Source: Antedon mediterranea
Lineage: Eukaryota > Echinodermata > Crinoidea > Comatulida > Antedonidae
Length of the DNA stretch: 64,000 bases
Direction: 5' to 3'
Assembly: GCF_964355755.1 (NCBI RefSeq)
Contig: NC_092678.1
Span: forward strand, 18,820,922 to 18,884,921
The first letter of the stretch is position 1. Each line of letters opens with the position of its first letter. The translations under genes and the position numbers were made by a program. The notes under the pieces are model-generated. The model saw only the letters and a program-made list of their open reading frames with translations. It did not search any database and was not told where the DNA came from. Below, in pieces: positions 21,851-33,964 of the stretch.

Positions 21851-22088
21851 CAAATCTTTAAAGAGAAAAAAATTGGAGGATGAATGCTTTGAGATGGCCA
21901 GGGCGGAACATAAATTAAAGATGCAGTCTATGGAAGAAGAGCATGAGATGAAAAAGGCAGAGCATAAATTAAAGATGCAGTCTATGGAAGAAGAGTGCGA
22001 TATGAAAAGGCAGAAAAATAATTTACAATTAGATATTTTACATCTTCAGTATGAAGCTGCACAAATTGAACTAGATAAGTTGAAATAG
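21851..22088 (+). CDS. SANT/Myb-like protein, exon 3, coiled coil (copy 1)
   Basis: After a TTTCAG acceptor the exon joins in frame (phase 2). It encodes 78 residues, stopping at 22,088. Two near-identical 18-residue blocks (AEHKLKMQSMEEE) give an internal 54-bp tandem repeat within a long coiled coil. This is the expected C-terminus of a Harbinger SANT protein. A LINE tail begins 20 bp beyond the stop. Confidence 0.7.
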
Positions 22089-22109
22089 AAAGCATGAACG
22101 ATTATCTTT

Positions 22110-22516
22110 CAATTCAATTCAATTCATCGACATTTTTATTCCATAATCAAAATAAAAACATATACAAATACAATACAAATAATAAGATAATGGAATGGGA
22201 TACAAAATAAGCACAAGTGCTTTAAGCATGTAACCCTAACAAAAAGATCAAACAATTAGTACAAACAAAAGAACAAACCAAAATAACATAATGTGATTTA
22301 CTTAACTTAAATATTTCTATTGTTATAATATTGCTTTAATCTCTGTTTAAACAAACTTAAAGTGGGGGATTGTTTTATATAGTCTGTTAAATTGTTCCAA
22401 ATATGTGTTCCTTGGTAGGAAATACATTGCTGTCCGACTTTGGTGCGTTTTAGTTGTGGACAGTAGTTTGACCTGTTTCTAGTTGAGTAATTATGGAATG
22501 AGGCAGATGTACTAAA
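22110..22516 (-). mobile_element. LINE 3' fragment cut at the duplication junction
   Basis: Identical to 30,485-30,891. It begins with the GAATT-repeat tail (minus-strand 3' end) and is truncated at 22,516 where copy 2 of the tandem duplication starts. Confidence 0.8.
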
Positions 22517-22628
22517 CTAAATACATTATGTATAAAAGGTAAAACTAGTTTAAAAAAAAAAAAAAAAATAATAATAATTTACCACATTAAAATTGGTCCA
22601 CCTGTAAGTTAAAATAGTGCCAGCCTAT

Positions 22629-23102
22629 TCAATATTCATCATTAATGAGTCGGACTAAAAAAGGGACTGGTGAAGATCTAAATCTTTCTGTACGACCAAA
22701 CGGGATTTTGAGTAGAGGCTTACTCGCAGACCTCAGGGTTCTGCTAATGTCACGAACAGGTGGAAGAATGCTTCTAAATGTATCGGACTTTATTATTCCT
22801 TTACCAAATTTCAGTAAGAGTTGGTCTCTTTTGTTAACTAGCGATGGAAGGTCTGACAATTTAAGAGCAGACTCGTAGGATACATAGTTCATGCCATAAA
22901 TGATTCGTAGAGCTCTTTTTTGAACTCTTTCTATTGACTTAGTTTGGTCTTTCGTAATTGAACTGTGCCACACAGGGCATGCATATTCAACTAAAGGACG
23001 TATATAGCAAGTATATACTTGTAGTAAATCTTTAGAAGGCGCCTTGGCTTTCTTAAGTATAATCAAAGTGTACAAACGTCGACATGAATATGCATCTCCC
23101 AT
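22629..23102 (-). pseudogene. LINE ORF2 C-terminal domain, copy 2
   Basis: Duplicate of 14,255-14,728: same frame, same CR1-like C-terminal motifs, one substitution. It is separated by a stop or frameshift from the RT block at 23,203-24,090. Confidence 0.8.
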
Positions 23103-23202
23103 TTAAGGTTATCCTGCAAGGTGACACCAAGCAGTTTAATGTGATTTACACATTTAAGATCATGGCCATTTAGATTGAAACTGGGAGGAGGACAGTCGGA
23201 CT

Positions 23203-24090
23203 TTAGGAAGGCTTGGGGAGGACTCTATTTATCAAACACCAATCATCAAGTTGATTTAAAGTGTCCTGCAACAATTGGCTATCACTACTTCTAACTACTT
23301 CACTAAGAGTGAGGTCGTCCACATATTTCCACCGCCTGTCAGTTCCCTCAGCAACATCATTGACTAATACCAAAAAGAGAAGGGGACCCAACTTCGTGCC
23401 CTGGGGCACCCCACAAGTAATATTAGAATTTGAAGAGGTGGCTCCCTTAACTTTGGTATTGCATGTGCGATTTAAGAGGAAACTACAAACGGTAGGAAGA
23501 ATGGACGGCCTCACTCCTATGGATATTAATTTATTTATGACAACATTATGATCCACACGATCGAAAGCCTTCGTAAAGTCAACAGCACATAAGTTTAAAT
23601 ATTTGCTACCCCCCTCCAGGTCAGATACAACAGAATTTATCAAGTCTACGAGGTAGTGTGAAGTTGACGAGCCTCTACGACAACCAAATTGCTTACTATC
23701 TAAAGAATCTTTTATATCATTAGTTACCCACTCCGCTAAAAAGCTTTCAAATATCCGAGAAAAAATGGGTGTTAGGGATATAGGCCGAAGGTCATTACAA
23801 TTATTAGCATCTGGAACCTTAGGAACTGGTATTATAGTAGCCTTTTTCCATTGTTCAGGAAAATTACCTTCATTTAAAGAAGAATTAAAAATGTCCGCTA
23901 ATGGATAAGAGAGTTCAAATGAGTATTCCTTAATTAATCTGATCGGTAGATCTTCTGGGTGTCCTGCTTTTTGTATGTTTAACTTATCGATTGCAGATTT
24001 CACTTGTCCTGGGTGGGGGTTCCGATGCTGGTAAGTAACTTGGTAGTTTTGTAATGACAAGTGCTGAAAGTTCACTACAAATCGTGGCAA
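23203..24090 (-). pseudogene. LINE reverse transcriptase, copy 2
   Basis: Duplicate of 14,829-15,716 with all RT motifs including the YVDD box. The frame breaks are the same as in copy 1, so they predate the duplication. Confidence 0.85.
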
Positions 24091-25270
24091 AATGTTGGTT
24101 AATTACTTCAACAGCCGCTTGCGTTAATAGACCAGGGATGTTAAACGTGTCCTTTTTCTTTAGATTGCAGAGATTCACAATTCCTTTGTGCCATCTAGCA
24201 GGGCTATTGCTTTTTAGACACTTTAATGAGGTCGCGTAAAACTTCTCCTTCGCGTGCGTAATTGCTCTTTGTATGGAGTTACGTATCCTTCGCCATTGTT
24301 GGGTATGGTTACTAGAAAAGGCCAACTGTCGTTCTACAATCAATCTCTTGATTCTCGGCGTCATCCACGGCTTATCGGTTTTCTTATGGCAAATCGATTT
24401 CACGGGGAAAAAATCTGCAAATTTCCCATTAAGCACAGTAAGAAATTCATTTGTTGATTCGCTATCAAGAACATGGCACCAGTCATGGGCAGTGATCCAC
24501 GATCCAAATGATCTAACCGACGAGTTACGATACGGTTGGATAGTACAAGTGGTGTAGTTAGAGGTAGGTATAACATGGATTGGTTTCAATAGTATACAAC
24601 AATGGTCGCTACGTCCTAAGGGGGCCAACTTAGTGGCTTTACTGTATCTTTCCGGTCGATTCATGAACACTTTATCAAGTATGTTATTTTTCCTATGGGT
24701 AGGAAAATCAATCATTTGTTCCATACCTAATTCAGATTGCATATAGGTAGTGTTTAGATGGTTGAAGTCACCAAGTACTATGATATTTGCCAATCTATCC
24801 ATTCCATAAATACTATCAATTACATTTCCAACATGCTCTAAAAGTTGGTTGGGGTAGTTGGCAGACGGCGGGTAGTAAATAGCTCCGATATATATAGAAC
24901 GCGTTTTGCTGTTCTGTGTAGAGCGATAGCTAATTTTTGACCATAGGCATTCGAATTTGCAATCAGTATGCGTAACAATCGGATGGATTTCCAGGTGGTC
25001 CGCTGCAAAGCATGCTACGCCACCGCCGATTTTATCAGTTCTGTTTTTAAAAACGCCTTTATAATCGCAAAAGTTAACAATACCTTGTGTTTCCTCTGTT
25101 AGCCATGTCTCAGTGACTATCGCTACATCTACATTATGTTTCTTTAAGGTACAGTGAAATTCGTCTGCTTTATTCTTTAATGACCACGCATTCGTATACA
25201 TAATTGTCGGTGCAGCTAAATCCCCTGTGATGCATGGGATCAAATTTCCAATATTACGACCTTGGGTCAC
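23984..25270 (-). pseudogene. LINE AP-like endonuclease and linker, copy 2
   Basis: Duplicate of 15,610-16,896, with a Leu in place of Ser near its C-terminal end. The endonuclease motifs (TETWL, GDFNH, SDHC) are intact. Confidence 0.85.
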
Positions 25271-25280
25271 CTTACCTTCA

Positions 25281-25330
25281 TCCTCTCTTTTACCCTAGAG
25301 GGCTCACTTCCGTGTGACAAACCCATCACA
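25281..25330 (-). repeat. Duplicated outer piece of the Gypsy 5' LTR
   Basis: Same as 16,907-16,956, brought here by the tandem duplication. It does not mark a second Gypsy insertion. Confidence 0.8.
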
Positions 25331-27250
25331 CAATCTGCAGACAGTACGGTACTGTTTCGATGTTATTAGATCTCGTCAGTGCAGCTCAGGTTTCGAAATG
25401 AAATGTACCGCAGAACTGGCACAATATATAGGCTGAGCCAGGTATGCGGGACATGGTACACTGATTATGAACACAAAGAGTGCACAAGCTCAACGAGCGT
25501 GCTTTGCAAAATATATATTTATGTGTGTCTTAATGCTGTTTGTGATTTAGGCTAATTTCACTACAAGCATGTGTATGCGAGTTTGGTGTAATGTTTATGT
25601 AACAAGCCTTTCAAATAACAATAGCTTCAGTTGACTAACAATAGAACAGCAATGCGAAAATCAAACGAGTGAATTTGAATAGGGTTTTTAAACTACTCAC
25701 ATCAAAAAAGGTGCACATTAAATCAAATTATGTTTTAAAATTACAAACCAAAAATTATAACTCTTGCCTCTTGTATAAAAATGAAGTTTTTTGGACAAGT
25801 AGTTCTCGAGAAAATGCAATTTCAGTTTACTTGTTACTTTAAGGACTGTTCGCCGGCTTTTGAAAAATTCTGTCCTATATTTTAACACTCAGGTCTAAAA
25901 AGTATATTAAAAAGTGGTCCAGAAGTGGAATGGTCCTTGACCAGATATCTATTTGTATATTCATTTTGGTAAAGATCTTGTAATTACTTTTGGAGTAATC
26001 CTGCTAACAAACAAACAGACAAACAAACACACGCGACCGATTACATATACCTCCTCCTTGGCGGAGGTAAATAAATAAATAGTGGCTGAATAAAACACCA
26101 TTATACAACACACATCACAAGTGCCTTATGCTGTCCGAATAAAAATGGCAATACACAATAATTGCCTTGTTCCGATTATTCAATAAACAGTCGTCTCGAT
26201 TCTTGTATTGGTATATGCTTTACAAATGTGTGGCAACATTTATTCAAACCTAAAACAAATTTAATCAACTTAGTTTTAAGCAAAACAATACAGTTTTTAA
26301 CAAATTAAATTATACTATGAATAGCTGGCTATTTTTCAATTTTAATAGTAGTTATTGTAGCTGTACAAAATAAACAATAATAATGATTTCACTTTCTTTC
26401 AAAAAGACAAAATAAACAGTTATATTTAACAAAAAAAACAATTGTCTAACCAGATAATGTGGCTATTTTTAACGTACAATTGAGATAAATAACTTTTTTT
26501 AAATTAAATTTTAAAGTGAACTGTTATGCTGGTATTAAAAATGACATATTCAACAAAACATTTTAACATACATTTCCGGGAAAAACTATATTTAAGGATG
26601 AGTCTTTCACATTGTTAAAAATCACAACATAAACAAATGCAGTGGTCGTAATATGGCACTAGGAGATTTCTCTCTTTCTACGAGCATGATATATATATTT
26701 ATTGTGAAATAAAGTGACCAATTCAATTCAAATTCAATTTGAAGCTTTACACTTAAATAATACATACGCAATCACTATATAACATTACAACAGTGTAATA
26801 ATATTGCTCGACAATATTTTATCAAGTCAGTGAGTTAAGCAATAAATACCAACCTTTTAATTTATCTCAATGGTCATCTATATATGTATATGCACATGGA
26901 GAAAGTTTACTGTATTAACAGTTATTTCATTGTTGTCGACATCTTTTTTAGCTGAAGGCTAATTGATATGGTCTACTAGCCACCAGGATAGGCCTACATC
27001 TAAAAAGAAAGATATTGAGTGTATTGTATAGCCGTCAGACCTAGCATTTGTTTATAGGAGTTGTAGACAGCCTAGCTAGGCCTAAGACATACCATTTTAT
27101 AACCGTCATAATAAGTACTGTAGTTATCCTTGGCATAGTATCCAGTAATTATAATGTAGTTGAGTTCAGCACAAAGCCAGGCTAGTTAGTTTCCTATTAT
27201 ATGCACAAGTGGACTAAGGATCTAGATATTATGGTAAACTAGTTAAACTC
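25331..27250. other. Non-coding interval duplicated from 16,957-18,876
   Basis: Same unassigned AT-rich DNA and hairpin-ended repeat. One visible substitution near 26,088 (AACACACC versus AAAACACC). Confidence 0.6.
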
Positions 27251-27391
27251 TAAGGCCGGTATTCATGAAAGGGGACTATCTTAGTCCTGGACTATCCTTA
27301 GTCCTGGACTATCTAGTCGAGGACTAAGGATAATCCTGGACTATCCTTGATATGGTATTCATGAAACCTGGACTAAATAGTCCTGGATTAA

Positions 27392-27572
27392 AGGGTCTTT
27401 CACACCTGTTCCGGCACGGTTCCGGTCCGGCGAATCGAACATCAATGTTTCGTTTTCACGCGGCTATGCGCCAATCGATATGTGCGTAGCCGCGTGAAAA
27501 CGAAACATTGGCGTTCGATTGGATTTTCCGGCGCCGGACCGGAACCGTGCCGGAACAGGTGTGAAAGACCCT
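27392..27572. mobile_element. 181-bp Harbinger-type MITE (copy 2)
   Basis: Duplicate of 19,018-19,198 with the same TAA flanks. Confidence 0.75.
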
Positions 27573-27761
27573 TAAGCCATGGAAAATTACAGCAGCTAGG
27601 TGGTCCATTATGTTTCCTTCTAAATTACGCAAGTGTAATGTTCTAATAGAATAGCGTATACTGCGTCCCTTTCTATAGCAGACGTAAAAACGTGTATAAT
27701 TTCATTTCGCGCACTATGGACGGCCAAAGAAGGACAATGAATTGGAGTAGGGAGGAAAAAA

Positions 27762-28195
27762 ATGAATCTAGTCATGTTAATTAAAGAGAAGGCAGATATA
27801 ATTGAGAGTAAAAATACCGATTTTAAGACCAACGACGCCAAAACATCGGCATGGAAATACGTGAAACGTATTCACGACGCTAGATTTGGGGACATTCGTT
27901 CCATTAAACATTGTAAGGAACAATGGAAACGAATAAAGCAAAGTGGCAAAAAAGAAATTTTTTCTTTCAAACACCAATTTACGAAGACGAGGGGAGGCCC
28001 ACCACCACCTCCATTGACAGAGTTTGCGGAATTGGTAGAATCAATTATTCCTAGAGAACTTCAATCAATCAGGAACCCCTTCGACGACGACGAGGCAATT
28101 GCCGTCGCAGAACTAACGCCAGGGGAGTATCTACTTCCTTTGGCTTCGCTGCCTTCGTCAACAATTGTATCAACAGCATCGTCAGAAACAACCAT
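27762..28195 (+). CDS. SANT/Myb-like protein, exon 1 (copy 2)
   Basis: Identical to 19,388-19,821, including the A7 run that throws the upstream Trp-containing start out of frame. It ends in phase 2 at a GTGAGT donor. This copy lies in the Harbinger element that still has both ends, so it is the more likely to remain mobile. Confidence 0.7.
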
Positions 28196-28826
28196 GTGAG
28201 TACATGTAAACATTGTCAATAAAATAGTAGGCCCATAGTAGGCATATGGGCCTATGTGAAGGCTACACGATTATGCAAAAGAATTAGGTCTAGGCAAACA
28301 AAAAGTACGCACTGCATGCTGCTGTGTACGTCGTATACCCACCACAGTCCTCCAGCCTGAGCCTATCTATCCTCTGCTCCCGCCGACCCCTTGATATAGT
28401 GTGTGCACGCAGCGCAACTGATTATATGGTGGGATAGTATCGTAGATAACCGTGGAGCATGATGCTACTGTAATCCATGGTTGCACTATTTTGTTTTAAT
28501 ATTTTAAAATATACCTTTCTTTATTTTAGTTATCACACAAATATACTCACTCTTTCGTTATATCACGTATGATTTGTTTATTAATAACCATGGAGTTTAG
28601 AGTTACTCCATGTTAATAAACAACCCTTTTTTGGAAGAGTCCATTCCTGTAATTGCTACCGTTTGATTGGTGGAGGAGTACAATGTGACATGAATATGCA
28701 GGAGCTTTGTAAAAACCATAGTCGATAAAAACACACAGATAAATAACTATAGTATATTATATATTGAATACCATTGGTTTATTAATTTGTTGGTAATTAC
28801 ATCGTGATAAACATTTCATATTACAG

Positions 28827-28901
28827 AATTCATGAAGAAAATTGCGATGAAGACGAATCAGATCAGAGAAGACAGTTGACACCAACTGCTAATGTCATGA
28901 G
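28827..28901 (+). CDS. SANT/Myb-like protein, exon 2 (copy 2)
   Basis: Duplicate of 20,453-20,527: same acidic 25-residue exon, same splice sites. Confidence 0.7.
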
Positions 28902-28960
28902 GTAATTATTATGCAAAAATTGAGTACTGTATTCTATAGGACTACTAAAAATTATTTTTT

Positions 28961-29311
28961 ACTCGGGGTACCCGAGTCTAATACTTACTCATTTTCTCCT
29001 CCACCATCTGGACACTATTGAGTAAAAAGTGCAATTTTTAAAGTACTACTCCTCCCTTATTAGTTGTAGTATTGAGCTGGGATTTAGCATGAATATACTA
29101 CAGGGACATGTCCTCAAATCTATAGAGCCGGATTTTTAGATTTCAAACCGGATGCAGCCATATAACGTCTCGAAAATGGTACCATATAGCCGTATTTGGT
29201 AGGTTATTGATGTGTATGTGACGTCACATCCCGTCTTATGACGTCATTACAGCTTCATTTGCTGTACCCCGAGTATCGCACATTCGTGCTTTTTACTCGG
29301 GGTACCCGAGT
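28961..29311. repeat. ACTCGGGGTACCCGAG repeat, unit 1 (copy 2)
   Basis: Duplicate of 20,587-20,937. Confidence 0.7.
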
Positions 29312-29387
29312 CTAGTTTGTTAATTAATTTGTTTAATTAAGAAGCCACAATGTGTGACACACCACACAGCGTAAGGTAGTTATATGC

Positions 29388-29459
29388 GGCTTCTTGGCGT
29401 AGTGGTTATCACGTTTGCTTAACACGCAGAAGGTACCTGGTTCGAGCCCGGGCGAAACC
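29388..29459 (+). tRNA. tRNA-Val(AAC)-like sequence (copy 2)
   Basis: Same sequence as 21,014-21,085, with the same two acceptor-stem mismatches. Confidence 0.5.
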
Positions 29460-29674
29460 TTTTTTTTTTTATTTTATGGTGAAAAGTACTGTATACGCAA
29501 TATGATAATTATACACAGTATATCTTATTTTTATTATTTTTTTAAATAACTATTTTGTGTAATCGGTAATTATCACTTTTATACATGTTTATTTTGCTTT
29601 GTGCTTATTACCATATTTATTTGTAATTTAAATGGATTAAAAAACTTTGTGTAACCCACATTTTTAGTGTAAGA

Positions 29675-29751
29675 GGTTTTGTAGTGTAGTGGTTGTCAAG
29701 TCTGCTTAACAACACGCAGAAGGTCCCGGTTGTTCGAGCCCTGGCGAAACC
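29675..29751 (+). tRNA. Degenerate tRNA-Val-like pseudogene (copy 2)
   Basis: Same sequence as 21,300-21,376. Confidence 0.5.
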
Positions 29752-29821
29752 TATTTTTCTTTAACTTTATGGTGAAATATACTGTATACGTAATATGATA
29801 TAGAGTATATCTCGTTTTATT

Positions 29822-30159
29822 ACTCGGGGTACCTGAGTCTAGCACTCTCATCTTTTCCTCTTCTTCTACCATCCAGACACTATTGAGCAAAAAGTGCGAT
29901 TTATAAAGTACTACTCCCCCCTTATTCGTTGTAGTATTGAGCTCGGATTTAGCATGAATATACTACAGGGACATGTCCTCAAAGCTATAGAGCCGGATTT
30001 TTTAATTTCAAACCGGATGCAGCCATATCACGTCTCGAAGATGGTACCGTATAGCCGTATTCGGTAGCGCGGTTAGTGATGTGTATGTGACGTTACATCC
30101 GGTCTTATGACGTCATTACAGCTTCTTTCGCTGTACCCCGAGTATTGCACATTCGTGCT
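29822..30159. repeat. ACTCGGGGTACCCGAG repeat, unit 2 (copy 2)
   Basis: Duplicate of 21,447-21,784. Confidence 0.7.
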
Positions 30160-30225
30160 TGTTTTTTCTGACATGAATAGTAGTGCATTGTATAAAAATC
30201 TATTATTTTTTTATATATATTTCAG

Positions 30226-30463
30226 CAAATCTTTAAAGAGAAAAAAATTGGAGGATGAATGCTTTGAGATGGCCAGGGCGGAACATAAATTAAAGATGCA
30301 GTCTATGGAAGAAGAGCATGAGATGAAAAAGGCAGAGCATAAATTAAAGATGCAGTCTATGGAAGAAGAGTGCGATATGAAAAGGCAGAAAAATAATTTA
30401 CAATTAGATATTTTACATCTTCAGTATGAAGCTGCACAAATTGAACTAGATAAGTTGAAATAG
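30226..30463 (+). CDS. SANT/Myb-like protein, exon 3, coiled coil (copy 2)
   Basis: Duplicate of 21,851-22,088, with the same internal 18-residue repeat and stop. Together with exons at 27,762 and 28,827 it gives a ~247-residue product. Confidence 0.7.
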
Positions 30464-30484
30464 AAAGCATGAACGATTATCTTT

Positions 30485-31435
30485 CAATTCAATTCAATTC
30501 ATCGACATTTTTATTCCATAATCAAAATAAAAACATATACAAATACAATACAAATAATAAGATAATGGAATGGGATACAAAATAAGCACAAGTGCTTTAA
30601 GCATGTAACCCTAACAAAAAGATCAAACAATTAGTACAAACAAAAGAACAAACCAAAATAACATAATGTGATTTACTTAACTTAAATATTTCTATTGTTA
30701 TAATATTGCTTTAATCTCTGTTTAAACAAACTTAAAGTGGGGGATTGTTTTATATAGTCTGTTAAATTGTTCCAAATATGTGTTCCTTGGTAGGAAATAC
30801 ATTGCTGTCCGACTTTGGTGCGTTTTAGTTGTGGACAGTAGTTTGACCTGTTTCTAGTTGAGTAATTATGGAATGAGGCAGATGTACTAAATAAGTTATT
30901 AAATGATTCAGGTAATAGATTATGTTTATATTGATACATAAATATAGCAGTGTGTTTCGTATAAAGGTCAAAAATATTTAATGTTTGGGTTGAAATAAAA
31001 AGTGGATGAGAAGGATGCATAAAATGAACATGACAAATATTTCTAAGTGCTTTTTTCTGGAGAATATGTATACGGTTTAAGTTTGTAGCAGAAGTAGCAC
31101 CCCATACTGTGATAGCATACGTTATTCTAGGTAATATAAGTGCATTGTATACCGTTAACAAGATTTTACTTGATAACATAGACTTCACTTTGTTTAAGAC
31201 ACCAATTATTCTAGAAATACTGTTTGCTACCTCATTTACATGAAAATTAAACGATAAAGTTTCATCCAGAAATAAGCCTAGAAATTTAACTTCAGTAGCT
31301 TTTACTATACATTCATTTCCCATCCTCAATTCTAGTGAGGTAGTGTCAGCTGACTTATTTCTAGCCTTAAATATAACATATTTTGATTTGTTTACATTTA
31401 GCGTTAATTTGTTAGCAATAAACCATCTGCCCTAT
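30485..31435 (-). mobile_element. 5'-truncated LINE with GAATT-repeat tail
   Basis: The minus-strand 3' end is a short GAATT tandem repeat at about 30,485-30,502, then a ~180-bp 3'UTR, then an RT C-terminal frame. The 5' truncation is near 31,435. It was inserted just 3' of the SANT gene inside the Harbinger element. The right edge of the tandem duplication (30,891) cuts through it. Confidence 0.75.
30682..31329 (-). pseudogene. LINE RT C-terminal fragment
   Basis: 215 codons from an internal Met. It reads VKFLGLFLDETLSFNFH, LILPRITYAITVWGA, LQKKALRNICHVH and ends with YQGTHIWNNLTDYIK, the CR1/L2-like C-terminal signature. In-frame RT sequence continues upstream to about 31,425 (TLNVNKSKYVIFK). 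RT catalytic motifs are missing. It is related to, but clearly different from, the LINE at 11.4 kb. Confidence 0.8.
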
Positions 31436-31490
31436 CAACTACTTGAAGGTAGTTCATGTTCAATCACCTTAAAAACAAAATAAATAAAAA

Positions 31491-31576
31491 ACAATATACA
31501 TAATAAAAATAATATACAATATACATAATAAAAATAATATACAATATACATAATAAAAATAATATACAATATACAT
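31491..31576. repeat. 25-bp tandem repeat (~3.5 copies)
   Basis: CAATATACATAATAAAAATAATATA repeated with no visible mismatches inside the Harbinger element. Confidence 0.85.
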
Positions 31577-31829
31577 ATTTACAATACATACACATGCACC
31601 CACACATTACGGTTTAATACACAAAATAACAATAATAATAATAATAATAATGACAATCAAGAAATACTATCTGATAACTAATTACAAGAAATTATTCTTA
31701 CCTGCAGAAAGTTAATTATGTAGGGCTGTCAGTGTCATTCACTTCATGTGTATGTATAATCTAAAAATGTAGAAAATAAATAATTATTTAAAAACAAAAC
31801 AAATATCGTTTAAATAATTACTAATACAG

Positions 31830-32370
31830 CCTATGAAGGCCTAGCTAGAGAAAGTAGCATAACTAGGCCTAGCTAGTAGTAGGTAGTACAGTACAGGTGG
31901 TAGTAGCTAGTAGTGTAGTAGCAGCTAGGCTATGCCTTATTAAAGTACACTGTATTATACTATCACGCATGGGGGCTGGCATACCATGGAGGTAAAAAAT
32001 AATATTATATTATATGATTGTTTTACCTACATGGGCATACTATACCTAGACTATACTACTATGCATAGGCCTACCCTAGGCGATCATAGGCTACCTAGTA
32101 GTACTAGTAGGCCATCTTAGGCCTAGCCTACCTAGACTACTATGGTTAGCTAGTCTGACCTATTATAGGCTTAGATTGTAAGTAGGCCTAGCAAGATAGC
32201 GATATAGGGTAGGATAGGCCTAGTACTAGCAGTAATAATGGTATGTAGCCTAGTCCTACCTCTAGGCATAGCTAGCCTAGGCCTACTTCTATTTAACATA
32301 TACTAGGCTATATAGGTTAGAAGTAGGCCTCTAGCTAGGCCTAGGCTAGCTAGGCTAGGCTATGTCCATC
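31830..32370. repeat. TAGGCCTA-rich stretch
   Basis: Aperiodic cluster of TAGGCCTA, CTAGGC and TAGTAG words like that at 4,650-5,300; no ORF. Confidence 0.7.
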
Positions 32371-32969
32371 TAACATCATGTTTAACAAAAATTATAATAA
32401 TTTAAAATCTATTACAAATTAAGATTATATATAAAGTGATTTACATCTTTAAAATAAGTTAAATGTGCGCTCAATGAAGAAAAAATCATTTTAACACTAG
32501 CAGTATAGGGTGGTTGCTAGGCAATATCGCCCTGGGCAAGGCTGTCAGAATTAAAGCTGTGGGCCTAGCTTTTGGGCCTAGATTAAACACACTAAATTAA
32601 CTTACTAAATATAATTTTTTTTACTTTCTAAAGTACTTTATTATATTAAATATACGTTTTAATTACTAATTTGATACAAATAAAAATGATTATTATTATT
32701 TTGCTTCTTAAATACCGTTTTAAAGTTGTCACACTTGTAACCTACCTTACCTCAGGCCGCCATTTTTTTCGAGCTATTCTTGAGATAGTCCAGGACTAAC
32801 TTTCTTAAACCTACCCCTTGGGTGGACTATCTTTTGCCGGTTTTAGTCCAGGTTTAGTCCAGGACTAAAGTTAGTCCCCTTTCATGAATACCATTTCAAA
32901 ATAGTCCAGGACTAAATCCAGAGATAATCCAGGACTAAAGTTAGTCCCCTTTCATGAATACGGGCCTAA

Positions 32970-33639
32970 GGCCTAAGCTTATAAATTAGTGGATTAATAA
33001 ATAAAAAACAAGATTATATTTATAATATCAAAAGGATGAGCCTTTGTCTCAACACCACCACCAACAACAACAAGCAACTGACAACAGTTTAAAAAGTGTA
33101 TCAAATGAAACTAACCAATGACAAGGCTGTCTCTTATGAAATTTGATCTTGCGTGAAAGGTCAATTTGATTCAACACAACTGGTAGGCTATACTAAAACA
33201 TTTGTATTAAACAAATAATAATTTTGCCAATATGCAAAATGCCGAAATAACCAATAATCAAGCTACATCTTACATTTATATTATTAGGTGGGCAGATTAT
33301 AGGCTATTTTTAGGTTGAGGTGGCAATGGAAGTACTACCAGCTAATTTAGATATTTTTTTTGAAAATACAGTACTGTATAGGTCTTGGGACGGTGACAAC
33401 TCAAAATTATCCAGAATCCTCTTGTGGGAACATGCCCTAAACGGACAATCAAAATGTTGATTTTCGGAGAAAAAGAAAACCCAAAATTACTTTTCTCTAA
33501 AACTATACTCACCAATAATCATTTAAACTTGCTAGAAACATATTGTAGTATTGGAAAATGAATAAAACAATGGGGGGAAAAATACCCATTGCAATAGCAA
33601 CCGTTGCTATGCATTTTTTCCATTTCAGATTTTACACAG
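32970..33639. other. Unassigned non-coding interval
   Basis: AT-rich with short CAACAACAAC runs near 33,050; no gene or element end recognised. Confidence 0.4.
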
Positions 33640-33964
33640 ATTTTGTTTTCCATAAAAAACTCTCCAGGACATCAAGTAGTTGTAATGCACATGATCTACC
33701 TTGTCTGAATCCAAATTGCTCATTGTACAAAAGACCATTACTCTCAAGATACGTTACAAGTTTATCCCTAATAATCCTTTCCATCATTTTCCCTATGACC
33801 GACGTTAAACTAACCGGTCTGTAGTTAGCCGGGTCCTCCTTTTTGCCTTTCTTAAATATAGGTATTACAATTGCCTCCTTCCAAGATAGAGGGATCTTCT
33901 GATCATTGAATAATCTAGTGAATATTAGACTGAGAGGGTAAGCAATTTGATCCTTTAAATTCAA
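33632..33964 (-). pseudogene. LINE RT N-terminal part
   Basis: Reads IPLSWKEAIVIPIFKKG, DPANYRPVSLTSVIGKMMER and YNEQFGFRQGRSCALQL, which are RT motifs 0-2a, and then loses similarity. The palm motifs with catalytic Asp residues are absent. It is one frame off the preceding linker region (34,000-34,220). Confidence 0.8.

Larger units (their letters stand above)
14149..22516. repeat. 8.37-kb tandem duplication, copy 1
   Basis: The 8,368 bp here match 22,518-30,891 (8,374 bp) with about five visible differences: a poly-A length change near 14,190 (+5), single substitutions near 14,452, 15,747 and 17,714, and one extra T in the run near 21,087. The left edge lies in a LINE 3'UTR and the right edge inside another LINE's RT fragment. 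The junction is ...ACTAAA-C-TAAATA.... Confidence 0.95.
18880..22516. mobile_element. Harbinger element, left part only (copy 1, truncated by the duplication)
   Basis: Begins TAA|GGCCGGTATTCATGAAAGG and is identical to the left 3.6 kb of the element at 27,254-32,966. It ends at the duplication junction at 22,516, so it has no right terminus. Confidence 0.8.
22518..30891. repeat. 8.37-kb tandem duplication, copy 2
   Basis: 8,374 bp, head-to-tail with copy 1. The base at 22,517 is not explained by either edge. Contents: LINE (minus), Gypsy LTR piece, Harbinger left part with SANT gene, MITE, tRNA-Val-like sequences and LINE tail. Beyond 30,891 the LINE continues, so copy 2 has the ancestral right flank and copy 1 the ancestral left flank. 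Confidence 0.95.
27254..32966. mobile_element. PIF/Harbinger transposon with SANT gene (5,713 bp, nested insertions)
   Basis: Left end GGCCGGTATTCATGAAAGG and right end CCTTTCATGAATACGGGCC (minus-strand match) are flanked by TAA at 27,251-27,253 and 32,967-32,969. Subterminal regions carry repeated AGTCCTGGACTA motifs in both orientations. It contains a three-exon SANT/Myb-like gene, a MITE, tRNA-Val-like repeats and a LINE insertion. No DDE transposase is visible, so it would depend on one encoded elsewhere. Confidence 0.75.

Noticed and set aside
22629-25330. A second independent Gypsy plus LINE insertion
   Set aside because: It is the 8.37-kb duplicate of 14,255-16,956, with the same breaks and borders.
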